DNA of 37,510 nt from Alkaliphilus pronyensis (GTDB taxonomy: Bacteria; Bacillota; Clostridia; Peptostreptococcales; Natronincolaceae): contig NZ_WBZC01000032.1 in assembly GCF_009017275.1 (NCBI RefSeq), positions 1 through 37,510 of the forward strand. Direction: 5' to 3'. How positions within the stretch are numbered: position 1 is the stretch's first letter; the number at the start of each line of letters is the position of its first letter. This document shows, in pieces, positions 1-7,975 of the stretch. The notes beneath the pieces were generated by a model, which searched no databases, had not been told where the DNA came from, and worked only from the letters and a program-made list of their open reading frames with translations. The translations under genes were made by a program, and so were the position numbers.

Positions 1-65
1 TAAAGTTAGCTTTTGTATAATTAATATATAAGTATTTTATCTTTTATCTAGGTGGAGGTTGTTAA

Positions 66-505
66 ATGATACGAATAGTTATATTGGCAATAGTGTTGAT
101 TTCAGTACTAGGGTTTATATTTTTTTCAAACACAACTACAGTACTAGATGTTATAAATAGCAATTTATGTTTGGAAACTATAGATAGGATAGATGTAGAA
201 GTGTATAAACAATTGATGATTCAATTCCTTACAGTGTATCAGATAAAGATGAAATTAATAGATTTTTTAATATATTAGATGAAATGAGAATTAGAAAAAA
301 CTTAGATGGAATTTTATATGATAGCGTTGCCTACGTAAAACATAAGGAGACTTACGATATTACGTTTTTTAATAGAAATAATAAAGCAATGTCAAGAATA
401 TCTATAAGGGATAAAAGATATACATCTATAAACGGTATAAGTTATTCGAGACTCGAATACTACAGCTCTACATTGCTGTATCAAATGTTAGTAGATAGTA
501 TGTAA
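66..505 (+). pseudogene. small membrane-anchored protein gene, frameshifted
   Basis: Two reading frames (66-278 and a frame running 209-505) together give one coherent protein of about 146 residues if a single A is restored in the AAAC run near 207-210. In the first frame the reading ends ...DVEVYK and is continued in the other frame by TIDDSIPYSVSDKDEINRFF and onward. After the junction the first frame becomes low-complexity and stops. The N-terminus is a hydrophobic anchor (about residues 2-20, ILAIVLISVLGFIFF); the rest is hydrophilic. A good SD (GGTGGAGG, 51-58) precedes the ATG. I do not recognise the family; the pattern resembles small secreted proteins of Firmicutes. A sequencing error in a homopolymer-like run is an alternative to a true pseudogene. 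Confidence 0.6.
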
Positions 506-593
506 ATGTAATAATAATTATATTTTATGTTGTCGTGTAACCAATTTAATGTTTTTACATTGATAGTTTTCAGCCAGCTGAGGAGTGTTAATT

Positions 594-1091
594 ATGAATA
601 AAAAAATCTTTTTTTTATTAATACCAATACTGTTAATACTAATTGGCTATTATTGTATTAACAAATTAGTTGAAGGTGATTTTGAATTTGAGAAAGGACT
701 ACATTATGTCAATATTGAAAATAACAAAATCTACTATCTTGGGTATAATCTAAAATGGAATGGAGTTATAAATCCAACAATTGAAGATATAGAGATATAT
801 AAGGATAAGGATAACAAACAATGTAGTAATGGAGTAGATATTTTTATTGATACTAAGAAGGCCCTAGTTTCCCTTGCTGAAGATGCTTACATTGTGTCTG
901 AAGGTAATTTAGTGAATTTAGTAGCACCCCAAAACTATCCATTAGAAGATAAAAAGTGCAAAGTAGTTATAAAAATAGATACAAAGTACAAGGAAGAATT
1001 AAAAGAGATTACAAGGATTCATGTAACTTATAATGTGTTGTGGGAAAAAAGGACACAATCCTTTGATATAGCCTTTTTCAAAGATGAATAA
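594..1091 (+). CDS. hypothetical membrane-anchored protein
   Basis: A 165-residue protein with a short basic N-terminus followed by a single hydrophobic segment (about residues 5-24), so it is probably anchored in the membrane with its polar domain outside. No lipobox is seen: the Cys in the hydrophobic segment is preceded by GYY. I chose ATG 594 because the SD GAGGAG (580-585) lies 8 bases upstream; a GTG at 585 would overlap the SD. The remainder is rich in Lys, Glu and beta-type alternation, with two Cys (CSNG and KKCK) that could pair outside. I do not recognise the family. It follows the frameshifted gene on the same strand, and the two may be related surface proteins. A hairpin terminator follows. 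Confidence 0.7.
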   Translation: MNKKIFFLLIPILLILIGYYCINKLVEGDFEFEKGLHYVNIENNKIYYLGYNLKWNGVINPTIEDIEIYKDKDNKQCSNGVDIFIDTKKALVSLAEDAYIVSEGNLVNLVAPQNYPLEDKKCKVVIKIDTKYKEELKEITRIHVTYNVLWEKRTQSFDIAFFKDE

Positions 1092-1166
1092 GATCTATGA
1101 TTTAAAGCACCACAATATAACATTATTATATGAAAATTATTATAGTATCTAGTATTAATATAATCT

Positions 1167-1217
1167 AGCCATGTACATTTCAAGAATTAGCCTGCCAATG
1201 AAATGACATGGCTTTTT
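1167..1217 (+). terminator. rho-independent terminator after the 594-1091 gene
   Basis: The arm AGCCATGTACATTTC (1167-1181) pairs with GAAATGACATGGCT (1200-1213) with one bulged base, and TTTTT follows directly. The loop is about 18 bases. Confidence 0.7.
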
Positions 1218-1242
1218 AGTATAATAAGGGGGTGGAGTTAAT

Positions 1243-1514
1243 TTGACGAACGATTGTCAAAGGTAACATTAAATATTTATTGAATACATTAGATTAAGGT
1301 TTCACTATTTTTTAGAAAGGAATATTTTTACACACGATTACTGCCTAGCTCCATATTCAATTGATAAAAAGAGAGATTTATTTATAGAAGACTATAATAG
1401 TGCTATAAAATTGCTAGTAAAGGTGATTTAGCTTTATCATATGAAAAGAAAGAAGTTAATGACATAGGAGCAATGTATATTTCCACACAAAACAAGGATT
1501 ATAGATTATGGTAG
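1243..1514 (+). pseudogene. decayed gene of unknown function
   Basis: A TTG start (1243) with an excellent SD (AAGGGGGTGGAG, 1227-1238) opens a frame that is broken after seven codons (MTNDCQR, stops at 1264 and 1270). The same frame then reads on as coherent protein from 1273: IFIEYIRLRFHYFLERNIFT... to ...FIEDYNSAIKL near 1414. There it must shift by +1 to continue as ASKGDLALSYEKKEVNDIGA... to a TAG at 1512-1514. So at least two in-frame stops and one frameshift separate what looks like one ancestral protein of about 90 residues. I do not recognise the family. The intact SD suggests fairly recent decay. Confidence 0.5.
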
Positions 1515-1730
1515 ATAAGTAGAGTATATGCTCACACTTAATAGTTTGAGGAGGAATACAATCAATCAATAACTGGTATCTCTCGCTCCGCAAGTCCTTG
1601 ATAAAGCTATATTCCTCTGTTCCAAAGCATTAAAGGGTCACACAGCTACACATCCTTAATGATACATAATAAATATACCGAATTATGATTTTTCCCTCAG
1701 CATATAATGTTATGTGGAGGGGGGATAAGG
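1515..1730. other. intergenic stretch with nothing recognised
   Basis: No reading frame with a plausible start and SD, no tRNA and no repeat shared with the rest of the window. It may hold more remnants of the decayed gene upstream. It ends in the SD of the L,D-transpeptidase gene. Confidence 0.4.
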
Positions 1731-2462
1731 TTGTTAAAAATTTTTAGAATAATAATAGTTTTAACGCTCATTGGAGCATTAACCATAGCTTTCGGTCATC
1801 TTTTAAAGCAGGGAGATGTTAGGGGATTAAATGAGTATATAGAATGGGAAAATAATATGATTTTAAAGAATCCAGATTATGAAGACCTAAAGATATTAGT
1901 TGACATATCAGAAAAGAAATTGTACTTATTAAATGGTAATGCATTAATTAAGCAATATACAATAGCCAGCGGTAAAATAAGCTCCCCCTCACCATTAGGC
2001 TACTGGAAGGTCACTAGTAAAGCAAGGTGGGGAAGTGGCTTTGGTACCAGGTGGATGGGATTAAACGTACCCTGGGGTAAGTACGGCATTCACGGAACAA
2101 ACAAACCAGACTCTATAGGATATAATGCGTCTGCTGGGTGTATACGTATGCATAATAGAGATGTTGAAGATCTATATAAGTATGTAAAACATGGTACACC
2201 AGTTACAATTATTAATGGTGAGTTTGGGCCCTTTGGGTACGGGCTGAGAACAATTAAGCCTGGAGATATTGGGGCAGATGTAATGGAGGTGCAAAGAAGG
2301 CTACAGGCATTAGGCTACTATAAAATGGATTATTTAGATGGTAAATATGGTCCCTACATGGAGGATGCATTATATCGCTTTCAAAAAGACAATGGTATAG
2401 CAAAGAACCATAAAATTACTTATGAGACCTATAAATCTTTAGGAGTTATAATGATGGAGTAA
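1731..2462 (+). CDS. L,D-transpeptidase (YkuD) with C-terminal peptidoglycan-binding domain
   Basis: A 243-residue cell-wall enzyme expected to form 3-3 cross-links or attach proteins to peptidoglycan outside the membrane. The N-terminus is an uncleaved-looking hydrophobic anchor (about residues 5-23). The YkuD domain (about 50-165) carries the active-site signature: His121 in GIHGTN and catalytic Cys137 in SAGCIRMHN, with the Arg that normally follows. Residues about 175-235 form a PG_binding_1 domain (PGDIGADVMEVQRRLQALGYY, then DGKYGP and FQKDNG). I chose TTG 1731 because the SD GGAGGGGGG (1716-1724) sits just upstream of it; an ATG at 1707 would lie upstream of that SD. It is monocistronic, bounded by a terminator at 2488-2544. 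YkuD enzymes in spore formers often act in spore or vegetative wall maturation; which applies here cannot be told. Confidence 0.93.
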   Translation: MLKIFRIIIVLTLIGALTIAFGHLLKQGDVRGLNEYIEWENNMILKNPDYEDLKILVDISEKKLYLLNGNALIKQYTIASGKISSPSPLGYWKVTSKARWGSGFGTRWMGLNVPWGKYGIHGTNKPDSIGYNASAGCIRMHNRDVEDLYKYVKHGTPVTIINGEFGPFGYGLRTIKPGDIGADVMEVQRRLQALGYYKMDYLDGKYGPYMEDALYRFQKDNGIAKNHKITYETYKSLGVIMME

Positions 2463-2487
2463 TAGGAAACTAAATAATTAATTGGTG

Positions 2488-2544
2488 CTATCATTTTTTA
2501 GCTAGTATGATATAATTTATTAGAGCTAAGGATGATAGTTTTTT
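2488..2544 (+). terminator. terminator between L,D-transpeptidase and hydrolase genes
   Basis: CTATCAT (2488-2494) pairs with ATGATAG (2532-2538), and inside it TAGCT (2499-2503) pairs with AGCTA (2524-2528), separated by an internal loop; TTTTTT (2539-2544) follows. The upstream ATG of the next frame (2532) lies in this stem, which supports the later start. Confidence 0.65.
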
Positions 2545-2573
2545 GTTGGAATTTTAAGGGAAGGAGCTTGACA

Positions 2574-3212
2574 ATGAGAATTCACAAGATTATTGTTGGA
2601 ATAAATGAAACAAATACCCACATTGTTTTCGATGAAAATACAATGGAGGCAATTATAATAGATCCAGGTGATGAGGCTAGTACAATAAATAATTATATAA
2701 CAAAAAATTCATTAAAACCAAAGGCTATTATAATAAGTCATTACCATCATGATCATATAGGAGCTGCAGAAGATTTAAAGGAAAAGTACAATTCCCCAAT
2801 ATATGCCCATAAAAAAGAGCTAGCAGGGCTTAAAAATCCAGAAATTAATAGATCAATAATAACAAGAAAAAAAGAAATAACTGTTATTCCCGATAAGCTG
2901 TTAAAAGAAGGTGATACCATTGAAGTGGGAGAAATAGTATTAGAGGTTATACATACACCAGGTCATACCCCTGGAGGTATATCCCTTAAGGTAAAGGACT
3001 CTAACATTGTTTTTACTGGAGATACTATTTTCAGTGATGCCTTAGGGCGAACTGACTTAGCAGGTGGAGATGAAGGCATTTTAAAAAGAACCATAGTTAA
3101 CAAGGTATCGCGTTGGGGAGACGATATAATTATTTATCCAGGACATGGAGATTCAACAACCATGAAGGCTGCTAGAAAAAGAAAGCTACAATATTTAAAA
3201 GCCCTAACATAA
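2574..3212 (+). CDS. metallo-beta-lactamase-fold hydrolase (glyoxalase II-like)
   Basis: A 212-residue soluble protein with the complete binuclear metal site of the superfamily: H56-x-H58-x-D60-H61 (HYHHDH), His131 in HTPGHTPGG, Asp150 in FTGDTIF and His191 in YPGHGDSTT. Spacing and length match the short glyoxalase II-like hydrolases (YcbL/GloC type) that cleave S-lactoylglutathione or other thioesters. The true substrate cannot be read from sequence, and clostridia usually lack glutathione. I chose ATG 2574 because GGAAGGAG (2559-2566) lies 7 bases upstream. It is monocistronic, with terminators on both sides. Confidence 0.9.
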   Translation: MRIHKIIVGINETNTHIVFDENTMEAIIIDPGDEASTINNYITKNSLKPKAIIISHYHHDHIGAAEDLKEKYNSPIYAHKKELAGLKNPEINRSIITRKKEITVIPDKLLKEGDTIEVGEIVLEVIHTPGHTPGGISLKVKDSNIVFTGDTIFSDALGRTDLAGGDEGILKRTIVNKVSRWGDDIIIYPGHGDSTTMKAARKRKLQYLKALT

Positions 3213-3297
3213 GTCAACTCTCTATATAGAACACGTATGGCTATTGTTTTGGATGTATGATAGTAAGAAAAAAAACTAAAATATTGTTATTAAGGGT

Positions 3298-3324
3298 CAG
3301 CAAAGATTTGCTGAACTCTTTTTT
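3298..3324 (+). terminator. terminator after the hydrolase gene
   Basis: CAGCAAA (3298-3304) and TTTGCTG (3307-3313) form a 7-bp stem (in practice 5-6 bp with a small loop), followed by AACTC and a run of six T (3319-3324). Confidence 0.65.
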
Positions 3325-3332
3325 GAATACTA

Positions 3333-3362
3333 TTGTATTTATACCTTTGATGAAAGTATAAT
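3333..3362 (+). promoter_or_regulatory. probable sigma-A promoter for the MATE gene
   Basis: TTGTAT (3333-3338), an 18-base spacer and a perfect TATAAT (3357-3362) lie 38 bases upstream of the ATG at 3400. Confidence 0.5.
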
Positions 3363-3399
3363 AGTAAAGGTGATTAAAAATTAGAAATGAGGGCTTAAT

Positions 3400-4779
3400 A
3401 TGGTGAAAAGTAGTTTGACAGAAGGCAGTATATCAAAGGCTTTAATTAAGCTGGCACTACCAATAATGGGAACATCCTTTGTTCAAATGGCCTATAACCT
3501 AACGGATATGATGTGGGTAGGACGACTAGGAAGTTTATCGGTTGCTGCAGTTGGTACAGCTGGTTTTTTCACCTGGTTTGCTATGGCTCTAATTTTCATA
3601 TCAAAGATAGGAGCAGAGGTTGGAGTATCACAGTCGGTTGGTAAGGAAGATTTAGTTGCTGTTAAAGGATACGTTAAAAGCTCTATACAAATAAATGTTG
3701 TTTTAGCATTGATTTATGGCGGTTTCTTAATTATATTTAGAAATGATTTAATTGATTTTTTTAACCTAGGCAATCAAGAAGTAATTGATAATGCAAGAGG
3801 CTATCTATTAATTATCGCCTGTGGTATAATATTTAGCTTTATTAATCCAATATTTACTGCAATACTAAATGGCTATGGTAATAGTAAAACACCATTTGCT
3901 ATTAATACAATTGGGTTGCTAGCAAATATGATACTAGATCCGTTACTGATATTTGGGTTAGGACCTCTACCAGCCCTGGGAGTAAGGGGTGCTGCAATAG
4001 CTACAGTATTATCTCAAATGGTGGTTTCATCCTTATTTATATATACAATAAAGAACAATGCAATACTGTTCTCAGGCTTAAATTTATTTAAATCATTAGA
4101 GAAAAATAGAATTAAAGAAATTATGGGACTAGGCTTACCAGTGGCCCTTCAAAGTGGTATGTTTACTGTTTTTGCAATGTTTATTGCAAAGATAGTTGCA
4201 CAATGGGGTCCTACTGCAGTTGCTGTACAAAAAATTGGTAGCCAAATTGAAGCTATATCATGGATGACGGCTGGAGGCTTTTCAACTGCTTTAAGTGCCT
4301 TTACAGGTCAAAACTTTGGTGCCCAAAAGTGGGACAGAATATATAAAGGTTATTTTTGGGCCATTACAATTGTTAGTATCGTAGGCTTATCTGCAACAGC
4401 CATATTTATGGTAGGAGGAAGAACAATATTTGGACTGTTTTTATCAGAAAATGACGCCTTGAAAATGGGGGCAGTTTACCTTCAAATTCTTGCCTACTCT
4501 CAGCTTTTCATGTGTCTTGAGATAACAACCTCTGGTGGCTTTAATGGGCTGGGCAGAACAATACCACCATCGGTTGTAGGTATAGTTTTCAACTTTTTAC
4601 GTATACCAGCTGCTATTGCACTAACCTCTGTTGATTCTTTAGGGTTAAATGGTGTATGGTGGAGTATTAGCATGTCTAGCGTTTTTAAAGGGGTTATTCT
4701 GACTACTTGGTTTGTCTTTATATTAAGCAAGCAACAAGTAAAACTAAAGAACAAGAAGCTAAAGCCAGTGGACAATTAA
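3400..4779 (+). CDS. MATE family multidrug/cation antiporter
   Basis: A 459-residue integral membrane protein with about 12 hydrophobic segments and the internal two-fold arrangement typical of MATE (multi antimicrobial extrusion) exporters: N-half LALPIMGTSFVQMAYNLTDM with the characteristic N..DM..VG, and C-half GLPVALQSGMFTVFAMFIA with GTGQN-like ALSAFTGQNFGAQ. Family members expel cationic drugs or metabolites in exchange for Na+ or H+. Start ATG 3400 follows GAGGG. It has its own promoter and is convergent with the ABC exporter gene. The substrate is unknown. Confidence 0.93.
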   Translation: MVKSSLTEGSISKALIKLALPIMGTSFVQMAYNLTDMMWVGRLGSLSVAAVGTAGFFTWFAMALIFISKIGAEVGVSQSVGKEDLVAVKGYVKSSIQINVVLALIYGGFLIIFRNDLIDFFNLGNQEVIDNARGYLLIIACGIIFSFINPIFTAILNGYGNSKTPFAINTIGLLANMILDPLLIFGLGPLPALGVRGAAIATVLSQMVVSSLFIYTIKNNAILFSGLNLFKSLEKNRIKEIMGLGLPVALQSGMFTVFAMFIAKIVAQWGPTAVAVQKIGSQIEAISWMTAGGFSTALSAFTGQNFGAQKWDRIYKGYFWAITIVSIVGLSATAIFMVGGRTIFGLFLSENDALKMGAVYLQILAYSQLFMCLEITTSGGFNGLGRTIPPSVVGIVFNFLRIPAAIALTSVDSLGLNGVWWSISMSSVFKGVILTTWFVFILSKQQVKLKNKKLKPVDN

Positions 4780-4883
4780 TTAATCCGTTGCTGCTGTATT
4801 AAATACTCAATACCTACAAATAAGATCTATAGTAAAACACCATTTAATGGCTATTGAAGACTAAGGATTATAATGCTAATCAT

Positions 4884-4919
4884 AATACTAAAAGAGCTCT
4901 TAATACTAAAAGAGCTCTT
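4884..4919 (-). repeat. exact tandem duplication of an 18-bp terminator-like unit
   Basis: AATACTAAAAGAGCTCTT occurs twice head to tail (4884-4901 and 4902-4919). Each unit contains the palindrome AAGAGCTCTT, so the two copies can also pair with each other across an 8-base loop. On the minus strand each stem is followed by TTTTA, right after the stop codon of the ABC exporter gene, so it probably works as a double terminator between the convergent genes. Confidence 0.65.
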
Positions 4920-4921
4920 AT

Positions 4922-6643
4922 CTAAAAGGTTTCACTAAATTGTGCCTTGTAAAGCTTTGAATACACACCAGAGCTATTAATTAAAGTGTTATGATCTCCC
5001 TCCTCAACAATTCCATCCTCCGTTAAAACTAAAATTCTATCGGCATTCCGAATAGTAGCCATACGATGGGCAATTACGAGGGTGGTTCGACACTCTGATA
5101 GTTTTTCGAAGGACTCTTGAATAACCTTTTCTGTTTCATTGTCTAATGCAGAGGTTGCTTCATCCAAAATCAATATTGGGGGATTCTTTAAAAATATCCT
5201 TGCTATGGATAACCGTTGCTTTTGACCACCAGAAAGCTTCACTCCACGTTCTCCAATATATGTATCATAGCCCTTTTCTAAAGACATTATAAAATCATGG
5301 GCATTTGCCATTTTACTAGCTTCAACAATCTCCTCAAGTGTTGCTCCTACTCTACCGTAGCTTATATTATCCCTAACGGTACCAGAAAAAAGGAATACAT
5401 CCTGCTGAACTATTCCGATATTCTGCCTTAATGAACGTTGCGTCATTTTCCTTATATCCATATTATCTATCAAAATGCTTCCCTTATCAATTTCATAAAA
5501 ACGTGGAATCAGGCTACAAAGTGTTGTTTTACCAGCACCTGAAGGGCCAACAAAGGCAACAGTTTCACCAGGCTTTATATTTAAATTAATATTTTTTAAT
5601 ACATTTGCCTTATTGTTGTAGCTGAAGGTAACGGAATCAAACTTAATATGCCCCTTTAATCGACCAACCTTAACGGCATCCTTATCATTAACTATATCTG
5701 GATTAATATCTAATGTTTCTGTAAAGCGTCTAAAGCCTGCCATACCCCTTTGATAGTTTTCTACAAGGGCAGTTATTCTCCTTATAGGCTGTAGGAATAT
5801 TGAAACATACAAAAGAAAACCTACTAAATCACCTATAGTAAGCTTATCATAGTAAATAAATAAACCACCTGCAATTAGTACAACAAGGTTTATGGCATTT
5901 GAGAAGAATTGTATACCAGAGAAAAACTGGGCCATAACCTTAAAGGCATTTTCCCTTGAAAGTCTGAAATTTTTATTGCCAACAGAAAACTTTTCCTGTT
6001 CATACCATTCATTCGTAAAGGATTTTACTACTCTAACCCCAGATATACTATCCTCCACCTGAGCATTAATATCGGCAATTTTAAGTCGCATATCCTTAAA
6101 GGCATGCTGCATCAGTTTGTTTTTTGATATAGCGAAGTAAACCATAATTGGGATTAGCAAAAATATAATAAGGGTTAATTGCCAATTTATAGAGAACATT
6201 ATTACGAAGGAGCCTAATAAAGTTACTATTGCAATAAATGTATCCTCGGGACCGTGATGGGCAAGCTCTGATATTTCATTAAGGTCATTTACTAACCGAG
6301 ACATAATATGACCAGTTTTAGTATTATCATAATAATTAAAGGACAGCTTTTGCAGATGACTAAACAAATCTTTACGCATGTCATATTCCATTCTAACTCC
6401 TAATACATGTCCCCAATAATCAACTATGTAGTTCAATACATAGCGAATTATATATAAGATAAACATTACAACTCCAATTGTAATAATCATGTTTAGGTTT
6501 TTGGCAGGAATGACTTCATTAATAGTCCACCTTGTTACCTGAGGAAAAACTAGATCTATCATTGCCATAAGGAAGGCACACCCAAAATCCAAGCAAAACA
6601 AAGGTAAGTGGGGTCGATAGTACTTTGCAAATCTTTTCAGCAT
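4922..6643 (-). CDS. ABC exporter half-transporter (MsbA/BmrA type)
   Basis: A 573-residue fused permease-ATPase. The N-terminal exporter membrane domain has six segments (about residues 15-310; the coupling region is at KLSFNYYDNTKTGHIMSRLVND). The C-terminal ATPase shows Walker A GPSGAGKTT, Q-loop IVQQDVFLFSGTVRDNI, signature LSGGQKQR, Walker B ILILDEATSALD and the H-loop VIAHR. Length is normal for a half-transporter that works as a homodimer. It probably exports lipids or hydrophobic compounds. I chose the ATG at 6643 because AAAGGTG lies 6 bases upstream; a GTG at 6652 overlaps that SD. No partner gene adjoins it, which supports a homodimer. Confidence 0.93.
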   Translation of the reverse strand: MLKRFAKYYRPHLPLFCLDFGCAFLMAMIDLVFPQVTRWTINEVIPAKNLNMIITIGVVMFILYIIRYVLNYIVDYWGHVLGVRMEYDMRKDLFSHLQKLSFNYYDNTKTGHIMSRLVNDLNEISELAHHGPEDTFIAIVTLLGSFVIMFSINWQLTLIIFLLIPIMVYFAISKNKLMQHAFKDMRLKIADINAQVEDSISGVRVVKSFTNEWYEQEKFSVGNKNFRLSRENAFKVMAQFFSGIQFFSNAINLVVLIAGGLFIYYDKLTIGDLVGFLLYVSIFLQPIRRITALVENYQRGMAGFRRFTETLDINPDIVNDKDAVKVGRLKGHIKFDSVTFSYNNKANVLKNINLNIKPGETVAFVGPSGAGKTTLCSLIPRFYEIDKGSILIDNMDIRKMTQRSLRQNIGIVQQDVFLFSGTVRDNISYGRVGATLEEIVEASKMANAHDFIMSLEKGYDTYIGERGVKLSGGQKQRLSIARIFLKNPPILILDEATSALDNETEKVIQESFEKLSECRTTLVIAHRMATIRNADRILVLTEDGIVEEGDHNTLINSSGVYSKLYKAQFSETF

Positions 6644-6730
6644 AGTTATCACCTTTTTTATAATTATTCGATTGCCTAACGAATCTATTATATCATAAGG
6701 TAATATTTGAAAACCAGCCTTAAGTAATAA

Positions 6731-6751
6731 TAAAAGGAATCCATGGATTCC
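6731..6751 (-). terminator. terminator of the histidine kinase gene
   Basis: The perfect palindrome GGAATCCATGGATTCC (6736-6751) starts three bases past the stop codon. On the minus strand it is followed by TTTTA. Confidence 0.7.
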
Positions 6752-6753
6752 CC

Positions 6754-7671
6754 TTACTTAGAGTATATATCAGAAAACTCAATATTTATTCTTTCAATTC
6801 TTCCTTCAGAAGAGATATCCCTGTTTCCTTCAGCAACTACGAAATTATCATCTAAAGTATAAACAGGAAGCTTTATAATAAATTCACTGCCAAATCCATA
6901 TTTACTATTGAGGGAAATACTACCCCCATGAAGCTCCACCAACGATTTTACAAGTGAAAGCCCTATACCACTTCCTTGATAATCCTTAGTAAGACCCTTA
7001 TCCACCTGTTTGAAACGTTCAAATATTGTTTCTAGCTCATGGGCTGGAATGCCAACTCCAGTATCCTTAACCGATATATATATCCAATTTTTATCACCTT
7101 TTACTCCAACATATATGGTACCCTTTTGGGGTGTAAACTTTACTGCATTAGATAGCAAATTCAGTATAATTCTTTCAATTTTGTCTGGATCACATGCAAT
7201 CCTCTTTTCTTTAAGTGAGCCTTTAAAGCTAAGCTTTATTGACTTGTTTTCTATATATTCTGCAACTGACATGGTGACATCTTTAACTAAATTAACAATA
7301 TCTAGGTTCTTCAGCTCAAGCTTTAAGTAGCCAGAATCAATTTTAGAAATATCTATAAAATTATTTATTAGCCTTAGAAGTCTATAGCAATTTTGCCTCA
7401 TTATATTAATGTATTTATGACAAGATTGCCTTTTGTCATTACTTAAGGAATCCTCTAAAAACAGGTTAAAAAGCTGAAGTGTAGAGTAGATAACGTTTAA
7501 AGGTGTTCTTAAATCGTGGGATATATTTGATAAAAACTCTGTTTTCATCTTGTCCTGTAGAAGCATTTCATCTAACAGCATTTTTTTTTCTTCTAAGGCA
7601 GCCTCTAAACTACTAATAGTCTGTTGACTGTTAATATCCTTTAAAGTGTTGGTTTTCGTAGCAGTTGACAT
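6754..7671 (-). CDS. soluble orphan sensor histidine kinase
   Basis: A 305-residue kinase with no membrane segment. Residues about 20-45 look like a coiled-coil linker, then comes a HisKA dimerisation domain with phospho-acceptor His52 in FLSNISHDLRTPLN. The HATPase_c domain has the N box NLLSNAVKF, G1 box DTGVGIP and G2 box GSGIGLSLVKSLVELHGG. There is no PAS, GAF or other sensor domain, and no response-regulator gene in this window. In Clostridia such orphan kinases often feed phosphate to Spo0A, but this is only an inference. The SD GGGGAA is 6 bases before the ATG. It is divergent from asnB. Confidence 0.92.
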   Translation of the reverse strand: MSTATKTNTLKDINSQQTISSLEAALEEKKMLLDEMLLQDKMKTEFLSNISHDLRTPLNVIYSTLQLFNLFLEDSLSNDKRQSCHKYINIMRQNCYRLLRLINNFIDISKIDSGYLKLELKNLDIVNLVKDVTMSVAEYIENKSIKLSFKGSLKEKRIACDPDKIERIILNLLSNAVKFTPQKGTIYVGVKGDKNWIYISVKDTGVGIPAHELETIFERFKQVDKGLTKDYQGSGIGLSLVKSLVELHGGSISLNSKYGFGSEFIIKLPVYTLDDNFVVAEGNRDISSEGRIERINIEFSDIYSK

Positions 7672-7698
7672 AATTATTCCCCATTTCTATTAAGAAAT

Positions 7699-7727
7699 AA
7701 TTAACACAATATTCACATAAAAGTCAA
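7699..7727 (-). promoter_or_regulatory. possible promoter for the histidine kinase gene
   Basis: On the minus strand TTGACT (7722-7727) and TTAATT (7699-7704) are separated by 17 bases, 27 bases ahead of the ATG. The -10 is weak. Confidence 0.35.
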
Positions 7728-7975
7728 TGTATAGTCATTCTATAAATTTTAAGTGTTTCCTTCTATTTTCATAAATAACTTTTCGACTCCCTTCTGTGAA
7801 AATTAGAGAAAAACAAAGGAATTTGATATAAGGTGTAAAGTTTTGATAAATGAATGTGTATAATAATTGTAAATAGTAGTTTTCATAAGAAAAAGTCAAA
7901 AGAAATATCATTATTAGTTTATCTGCATATGCTAATTATATGGGAAAAACTAATTATCAAGGAGATGAAGGCTTT

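Noticed and set aside
1703-1708. TATAAT before the L,D-transpeptidase gene as a promoter
   Set aside because: No -35 at a proper distance, and it would start transcription at the SD itself.
2532-2573. Longer N-terminus for the metallo-hydrolase (ATG 2532)
   Set aside because: That ATG lies in the stem of the upstream terminator and has no SD, whereas ATG 2574 has one.
7680-7975. T-box or other riboswitch leader of asnB
   Set aside because: No AGGGUGG-type antiterminator motif, no terminator hairpin and no known aptamer block were seen.
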